Shown piece after piece: positions 41,622-47,751 of a DNA stretch of 47,751 nucleotides. Position numbers and translations under genes: made by a program. The notes beneath the pieces are model-generated. The model was not told the origin of the DNA. It worked only from the letters and a program-made list of their open reading frames with translations, and made no database searches. The stretch's first letter is position 1. Each line of letters opens with the position of its first letter. Source of the stretch: Lysobacterales bacterium (GTDB lineage: Bacteria > Pseudomonadota > Gammaproteobacteria > Xanthomonadales > SZUA-38); the NCBI GenBank assembly GCA_030065125.1, contig JASJDM010000038.1, positions 1-47,751 of the forward strand, given 5' to 3'.

Positions 41622-44600
41622 ATGGCGGCATTTGCCACGGCAGGGCGGCACCGGGGATTGCTGACGCTGCTGTTGGCGCTTTTCTGGTCCACGCACGCTA
41701 CAGCCCAGTGGCCGCTGTTTCGTGTGCTGAGCTACGACGACGGCCTGCCGTCAAGCGCCGTTTCGGCGGTTGCGCAGGATCACGATGGCTACCTTTGGGT
41801 GGCCACCAGCGACGGCCTGGCCCGGTTTGACGGCTATGACTTTGAAATTTACCGCCACGATCCGGCGGTGGCCGACTCATTGCCGGGCAACAACATCCAG
41901 GCCCTGCTGGTGGATTCCGCCAACCGGGTCTGGTGTGCCGTGGAGGGTGCCGGGGTTGCTTACCTGGATGTCGATCGCAGCCGGTTTCGGCATCTTGCGC
42001 CTGGCCCGAACGGTCTGGCGGGACCGGACGTCTGGTCGATACGGGAGGACCGCGATGGCCAGGTCTGGCTGGGCCTTTACGGCGCGGGCCTCCAGGTGTA
42101 CGACCCGGACGCGCGGCAGTTCCTCGGATTCGCTTCGTTGGAAGAGGCGTCGGCGGACACCGTGTTCTCGCTGGCGGTGGATGCGGACAACCGCGTTTGG
42201 GCAGGCACGGTGGGCGCAGGTCTGCTGCTGGTGTCGCCGGATCGCCAGTCAATGCGTCGGTATCGGCACCAGCCGAACCGGCCCGCCGGCCTGCCGGGTG
42301 ACACGGTGTGGGCCGTCCTGGGCAACGCCAGTGCGCCGGCGGCGCCAGTGCTGATCTCCGCCGGCCGCCAGGTAGGCAGTTTCGATCCGGATTCGGGGTC
42401 CTTCCAGCGGCGGTTGGGTCCGATGGACAACGAAGTCACGGCCATGGCGCCCGCCAGGGAAGGTGCAGCCTGGCTGGCCTCTTTCAGTGGCCTGTCCCTG
42501 CTGGAATCCGGGGCACCGGCCGGACCGTCCTCCCGTGCGACCTGGTTCAAGGCGCGTCCGGCGGTGGCTGACAGCCTGCCCACCAACCAGCTGAACGCCG
42601 TGATCCAGGACCGAGAAGGCCAGGTCTGGATCGGCACCAACGAGGGGCTGGTCAGACTGCATCCGGACTGGCGGTCTTTCGATTTGTATCGTTCGGACCC
42701 CACCGATCCGGCGACGATCAGTGCTGACCCGAGGATGGTATTTGCCCGGAACGGCCAGCTGTGGGTCGGCGGGGTGACTGGCTGGCTGGACCGGATCGAT
42801 CTGGACAGTGGGCGGGTTACCCGGATTCCCCGGCCCAGTCAGGAGGGGCTGCCCAGCCGCGGTGGCGTCTGGTCCATTGACGACGCCGGCAACGGCGATT
42901 TGTGGCTGGGGCTGTCTGGCGGCCTGGCCCGTTACGACCCCGAGGCGGAATCCGTGCGCTTCTGGCCCTATCGGCCGGACAGTGAACCCGATCTGACGCT
43001 GCGTGCCGACCATATGACCGTGGACCCATCCGGGCGGCCTTGGCTGTCCGTGGCGGGAATCGGACTGCTGCGGTTCGACCCGCGCTCCGGCGAATTTGAA
43101 GATTTCACCGCGCAGCTCAGCGGCAGCCAGATAGAACAGGTGCTGGCCCAGCCGGACGGCAGGATGTGGATTGCCAGCAACGGAGGCGTCGATCGATTCG
43201 ACCCGCTGGATCGCAGCATCCGGCCGCTCCTGGCGGACCCTGAACACGTTCTGTCCCTGGACCTGGATGATGGCGATGGCGTGTGGCTTGGCACTTCCAC
43301 CGGGCTGGTGCGGTACCGGTTGGAGGCGGGCCAGCTGCAGCTGGTGCGTCGGCTGACCCAGGCCCAGGGCCTGCCCGAGATGCGCCTGGGCGGCGTAACC
43401 TGGGATGGGGTCGGGTCGGTCTGGATGACCAGCCGGCGTGGGCTTTACCGATACCGGCCGGAAAATGGCCGGGTTGAGCATTTCACCCGGCGCGACGGAT
43501 TGCCGGGGGTGGAATTCCGGGAACTCCCCATGACCCGAACCGCGGACGGCCGACTTTTCGCGGCGACCCGCTCGGCGGTGCTTGGCTTCGAACCGACCCG
43601 GGTGGCAGCCAGCGGCAGTCCGCCACCGGTTCGCATCACCAGCATACGTGCCGGGGACCAGCGCTTCGAGCCCGGTACGGAGATCCGACTGGCCCGGGCG
43701 TCTGACCTGGCCTTTGAATACACGGCCCTGTCGTTCGTGGACCCCGAACGCAACCAGTACGCCTACCAGTTGGAGGGGCTGGACAGTGGCTGGCACTACG
43801 CCGGAAACCTGCGTCAGACCACCTATCGAAACCTGCCGCCGGGAACCTACCGTTTCCTGGTCAAGGCCGCCGACTCGCGCGGCTACTGGAACGAGGAGCC
43901 GGCCGCGGCCGACATCGAGGTGCTGCCGCCGGCGTGGCAGTCGGGCTGGGCTTTTGCCGGGTACGGCGTGGGATTGGCCGGAGTGGCATTCATATTGATC
44001 AACGGTTTCCGGCTGCGCATGCGAAGGCGACATGAGCTGGAGCGTGCACGGGAGCGCCAGAGCTGGGCAGAGACCCAGCGGGATATGACGCTGTCACTGA
44101 CCTCAACCCTGGAAGTGCCCGAAATCCTCGATCGGCTGCTGGACGGGCTGGCCGAAGTGGTCAGCTCGACCCGGGCGGTGGTCAGCGTGGACCGGCCCGG
44201 CCTGCCGCGGACCCAGGTGCACCGCGGCTTTGTGCCGCGGGACCTGCCGAATTTTCGCGAGGTCCGTCGCGCCATCGACCAGTTCGCCAGTGAGAGCCGG
44301 GAGGAGCCGACGACCCTGTCGGCCATGGGGGAACTGGGCCGCACCGTCACCGTGCCGCTGGTGGCCGGCGACCAGGTCCTGGGTGTCGTGACCCTCATCC
44401 GGGATGGTGGTGATCTGTACGTGGAACGGGACCGGATGATGGCCGGCAGTTATGCCCGCCAGGCCGGCATCGCCCTGGAGAACGCGCGGCTGTTCCGGGA
44501 AGTCATCAAGCTGGCCGAGGAAGCGGAGTCGGCCAACCAGGCCAAGTCGGATTTCCTGGCGAAGATGAGCCACGAAATCCGCACGCCCATGAACGGGGTC

Positions 44601-46049
44601 CTGGGCATGACCGAGCTGCTGCTGGATACGGCGCTGGAGGCGGAGCAGCGCAACTACGCCCAGGCGGTGGAAGACTCCGGCAAGGTGCTGCTCAATATCA
44701 TCGACGACATTCTCGACCTGTCCAAGATTGAAGCCGGCAAGCTGGAGCTGGAGGAAATCGATTTCCAGCTGGGTCAGCTGATCGAGGAAACCATCAAGCT
44801 GTTCAGCGCCAACGCCGCCAAGAAGAAGCTGGAGCTGGGTTACGTCATCAGCCCGCAGGTGCCGCGACACCTGGTGGGGGATCCCGTCCGGGTCCGGCAG
44901 GTGCTGATGAACCTGCTCAACAATGCCCTGAAGTTTACTGACAAGGGAAGGGTCCGGGTGGACGTGACGCCGGGGGCCGACAATGCCCTGAGGTTCGTGG
45001 TGAAGGACACCGGCATCGGCATGGAGGCGGGGGCCTACCAGCAGCTGTTCCAGCCCTTTACCCAGGCAGACCAGTCCACCAGCCGGCGCTACGGCGGCAC
45101 GGGGCTGGGCCTGGCTATCTGCAAGCAGCTGGTGGAGCTGATGGGCGGCTCTATCGACGCGGTGACCAAAGAGGGGCACGGCAGCCTGTTCTGGTTCGAG
45201 CTGCCGCTGACCCAGGTCAAGGACCCGGTGGCGCCGCGCATCCCCGGCAGCGACTGGCTGGAGTCCGGATTTGCCCTGCTGTTGATGCGGGCGGGCCTGG
45301 CCCGGGAGGCCATCCTGTCATTCCTTTCCCTGTACGGCATTCGGGCGGAAAGCTCCACCGGGGCGCCGGGTGAGCCACTGCCGCCGGGTCGGCCGTCGGT
45401 GATCCTGGCCCAGCCCAATGCCTGGAACGACGACCTGGCGGCGGCGCTGTGCTGTCCCTCCAAGTCGGTGCCGGTGGTCTGGGTGGGGGAAGACGCGGCG
45501 CCGCTGCTGCCCCTGGGACTGCATCCCGGCGCGCGCAACCTCCGCAGGCCGGTTCTGGAGTCTGAGCTGGTATTGCGGCTGATCGACGTGGGGTCCGGGC
45601 AGCTGGGCGCACCCCGTCCGGCGGCGGAGCCGCGACGTGCTCGCGTGGAGCCTGCGGCCGGTTCTCAGCACGTGCTGGTGGTGGAAGACAATTCCATGAA
45701 CCAGGCGGTGATCATGGAAATGCTGGACAACCTGGGCTTCACCGTGGACGTGGTGGACTCAGCCGCCGAATGCCTGGTGCAGATCCGTTCGACGGCCTAC
45801 GACCTGATCCTGATGGACTGCGATTTGCCGGAGCAGGACGGCATGCAGCTCACCCGGACCATCCGCAAATTGTCGGGTCCCGTTTCCGGGATTCCCATCG
45901 TGGCGTTTACCGCCCACGCGGGAGAGGACTATCGACGACGCTGCCTGGAAGCGGGCATGAACGATTTCCTGGATAAACCGGTCAGCCGGGAACGGCTGAG
46001 CCGGGCCATCGGAGGATTACTGTCCGGCAGCAGTGCCGCCGGTTCCTGA
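41622..46049 (+). CDS. giant hybrid sensor kinase: periplasmic beta-propeller, Y_Y_Y, GAF-like, HisKA, HATPase, receiver
   Basis: 1475 residues from the ATG at 41622. A signal sequence leads to about 650 residues of two-component regulator propeller repeats (DGYLWVATSDGLARFDGYDF, GQVWIGTNEGLVRL, and others), a Y_Y_Y domain (about 690-765, QYAYQLEGLDSGW .. LPPGTYRFLVKAADSRGYW) and one membrane helix near 775-797. In the cytosol follow a GAF-like domain (about 820-960), HisKA with His984 (AKMSHEIRTPMNG), HATPase (NNALKFTDKG, DTGIGME, GGTGLGLAI), a degenerate receiver-like stretch (about 1205-1330) and a true receiver with Asp1399 (LILMDCDLPEQDG) and the Lys in FLDKPVS. No HPt or DNA-binding domain is present, so the phosphate must pass to another protein. 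The architecture is typical of glycan-sensing hybrid kinases; the ligand here is unknown. Confidence 0.93.
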   Translation: MAAFATAGRHRGLLTLLLALFWSTHATAQWPLFRVLSYDDGLPSSAVSAVAQDHDGYLWVATSDGLARFDGYDFEIYRHDPAVADSLPGNNIQALLVDSANRVWCAVEGAGVAYLDVDRSRFRHLAPGPNGLAGPDVWSIREDRDGQVWLGLYGAGLQVYDPDARQFLGFASLEEASADTVFSLAVDADNRVWAGTVGAGLLLVSPDRQSMRRYRHQPNRPAGLPGDTVWAVLGNASAPAAPVLISAGRQVGSFDPDSGSFQRRLGPMDNEVTAMAPAREGAAWLASFSGLSLLESGAPAGPSSRATWFKARPAVADSLPTNQLNAVIQDREGQVWIGTNEGLVRLHPDWRSFDLYRSDPTDPATISADPRMVFARNGQLWVGGVTGWLDRIDLDSGRVTRIPRPSQEGLPSRGGVWSIDDAGNGDLWLGLSGGLARYDPEAESVRFWPYRPDSEPDLTLRADHMTVDPSGRPWLSVAGIGLLRFDPRSGEFEDFTAQLSGSQIEQVLAQPDGRMWIASNGGVDRFDPLDRSIRPLLADPEHVLSLDLDDGDGVWLGTSTGLVRYRLEAGQLQLVRRLTQAQGLPEMRLGGVTWDGVGSVWMTSRRGLYRYRPENGRVEHFTRRDGLPGVEFRELPMTRTADGRLFAATRSAVLGFEPTRVAASGSPPPVRITSIRAGDQRFEPGTEIRLARASDLAFEYTALSFVDPERNQYAYQLEGLDSGWHYAGNLRQTTYRNLPPGTYRFLVKAADSRGYWNEEPAAADIEVLPPAWQSGWAFAGYGVGLAGVAFILINGFRLRMRRRHELERARERQSWAETQRDMTLSLTSTLEVPEILDRLLDGLAEVVSSTRAVVSVDRPGLPRTQVHRGFVPRDLPNFREVRRAIDQFASESREEPTTLSAMGELGRTVTVPLVAGDQVLGVVTLIRDGGDLYVERDRMMAGSYARQAGIALENARLFREVIKLAEEAESANQAKSDFLAKMSHEIRTPMNGVLGMTELLLDTALEAEQRNYAQAVEDSGKVLLNIIDDILDLSKIEAGKLELEEIDFQLGQLIEETIKLFSANAAKKKLELGYVISPQVPRHLVGDPVRVRQVLMNLLNNALKFTDKGRVRVDVTPGADNALRFVVKDTGIGMEAGAYQQLFQPFTQADQSTSRRYGGTGLGLAICKQLVELMGGSIDAVTKEGHGSLFWFELPLTQVKDPVAPRIPGSDWLESGFALLLMRAGLAREAILSFLSLYGIRAESSTGAPGEPLPPGRPSVILAQPNAWNDDLAAALCCPSKSVPVVWVGEDAAPLLPLGLHPGARNLRRPVLESELVLRLIDVGSGQLGAPRPAAEPRRARVEPAAGSQHVLVVEDNSMNQAVIMEMLDNLGFTVDVVDSAAECLVQIRSTAYDLILMDCDLPEQDGMQLTRTIRKLSGPVSGIPIVAFTAHAGEDYRRRCLEAGMNDFLDKPVSRERLSRAIGGLLSGSSAAGS

Positions 46050-46069
46050 TCCGTCCACCACGGGCTTCT

Positions 46070-47121
46070 TCACTGGCGCTTGTAGCCGTGCACCGCGTCC
46101 ACCAGCACCGACACCATCTCGGGGTCGACGTCGGGCGTGATGCCGTGGCCGAGGTTAAACACGTGGCCCGGTCCGTCGCCATAGCTGTCCAGGGTGCGGG
46201 CGACCTCGCGGCGGATGACTTCGGGATTGGTCAGCAGAGTGGCCGGGTCCAGGTTGCCCTGCAGTGCCACGCGATCCCCAGTCAGTTGCCTGGCCGTTGC
46301 CAGGTCGGTGGTCCAGTCCACGCCCAGCGCGTCACAGCCGCTGTCGGCCATGTCGGCCAGTCGAGGGCCCGCGCCCTTGGTGAACAGGATCACCGGGATC
46401 TTCTGTCCGTCCCGCTCCCGGGTCAGCGACGCCACGATTCGCGTCATGTAATCCAGGGAGAACTGCTGGTAGTGCAGCGGCGAGAGAATGCCGCCCCACG
46501 TGTCGAAAATCATCAGCGCCTGGGCGCCGGCGGCCACCTGGGCATTGAGATACTCCGCCACCGACCGGGCCAGTACGTCCAGCAGGGCATGCATGGCATC
46601 GGGCTGGGCCATCATCAGGCGTTTGACCAGCGCAAAGGTCTTGGTGCTCGAACCTTCCACCATGTAAGTGGCCAGGGTCCAGGGGCTGCCCGAGAATCCA
46701 ATCAGGGGCACGCGACCGTTCAGCTCCCGGCGGATCAGGCTGACCGCGTCGGTGACGTATCGCAACTCCTGGTCCATGTCCGGCACGGCCAGCTGCCGGA
46801 TGGCGGTGAGGTCCCGGACCGGGCGCTGGAAGCGGGGCCCTTCGCCCTCGGCGAAATACAGGCCCAGGCCCATGGCATCCGGAATGGTGAGGATGTCGGA
46901 AAACAGGATGGCGGCGTCCAGATCGTAGCGGCGCAGCGGCTGCATGGTGACCTCGCAGGCCAGGTCCGGGTTCTGGCACAGAGACATGAAATCACCCGCT
47001 TGGGCGCGGACTTCCCGGTATTCCGGCAGGTAGCGCCCGGCCTGGCGCATGATCCACATGGGGGTTCGGTCCGTGGGTTGCCGCAGCAGGGCCCGCAGGA
47101 AACGGTCGTTCTTCAGGGTCA

Positions 47122-47122
<1 letters not shown>
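46070..47122 (-). CDS. hemE: uroporphyrinogen decarboxylase
   Basis: 350 residues, ATG at 47122 joined to the stop of the SPOR gene (TAATG). URO-D landmarks: RTPMWIMRQAGRYLPEYREVR, ILFSDILTIPDAMG, GFSGSPWTLATYMVEG, FDTWGG, ALQGNLDPATLL and FNLGHGITPDVDPE. The enzyme makes coproporphyrinogen III in heme synthesis. Its place after an aroB-side SPOR-domain gene is common in gammaproteobacteria. The converging hybrid kinase ends 20 bp away. Confidence 0.97.

Positions 47123-47751
<629 letters not shown>

Noticed and set aside
42249..44033. 594-codon minus-strand ORF opposite the hybrid kinase
   Set aside because: Same reason; the propeller repeats on the plus strand explain the base pattern.

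Overview
The window is high-GC DNA from a gammaproteobacterium, most likely of the Xanthomonadales/Chromatiales side (a Wenzhouxiangella-like lineage is my best guess). This rests on conserved gene orders (radC / coaBC-dut-algC; M23 peptidase-anmK; ybbA-ybbP divergent from tesA; SPOR protein-hemE) and on secreted protein families I associate with that group. No tRNA, rRNA or CRISPR array was seen, and no transposase gene.

Layout. 1-0.9 kb: the 3' end of an RHS gene with a Cys-rich tip and an overlapping small gene that may be its immunity protein. 0.9-2.4 kb: tandem and palindromic repeats around one Cys-rich orphan gene. 2.4-7.3 kb: radC, then coaBC-dut-algC. 7.3-13.8 kb: a DUF4124 protein, a 167-bp inverted-repeat (MITE-like) element touching the pyrE stop codon, pyrE divergent from xthA-ampG, then anmK and an M23 peptidase (peptidoglycan recycling and remodelling). 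14.1-20.5 kb: gcvPB and two large secreted proteins facing each other. 20.6-24.1 kb: an ECF sigma factor and membrane Ser/Thr kinase pair. 24.3-25.7 kb: an ArsR-SRPBCC-membrane protein cassette with a clear operator. 25.7-29.6 kb: ybbAP / tesA. 29.6-32.7 kb: a two-component system followed by a periplasmic isoaspartyl peptidase. 33.0-34.5 kb: a SAM-I riboswitch and metB. 34.7-36.7 kb: an FG-GAP secreted protein. 37-41.3 kb: two tandem membrane GTPases and a DUF3391/HD-GYP protein. 41.6-46 kb: a giant hybrid histidine kinase with a periplasmic beta-propeller. 46-47.75 kb: hemE and a DamX-like SPOR protein cut by the window edge inside a Pro-Glu repeat.

The most unusual signal is a family of tandem hairpin arrays (seven clusters, about 27 units). 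A fixed GGGGAAC/GGGAAAC linker alternates with short palindromes whose stem sequence changes from unit to unit but is almost always self-complementary. The order of stems is conserved (GCGCCC, then GCTCGC, then GGCCGC, then GCGC), and arrays start within a few bases of the stop codons of several genes. Three loci carry a forward array facing a reverse array across about 75-90 bp. Other points of note are a SAM riboswitch whose 5' P1 strand can pair with a second downstream copy of its partner, and a shared C-terminal F-x-x-GFE motif on two unrelated secreted proteins.
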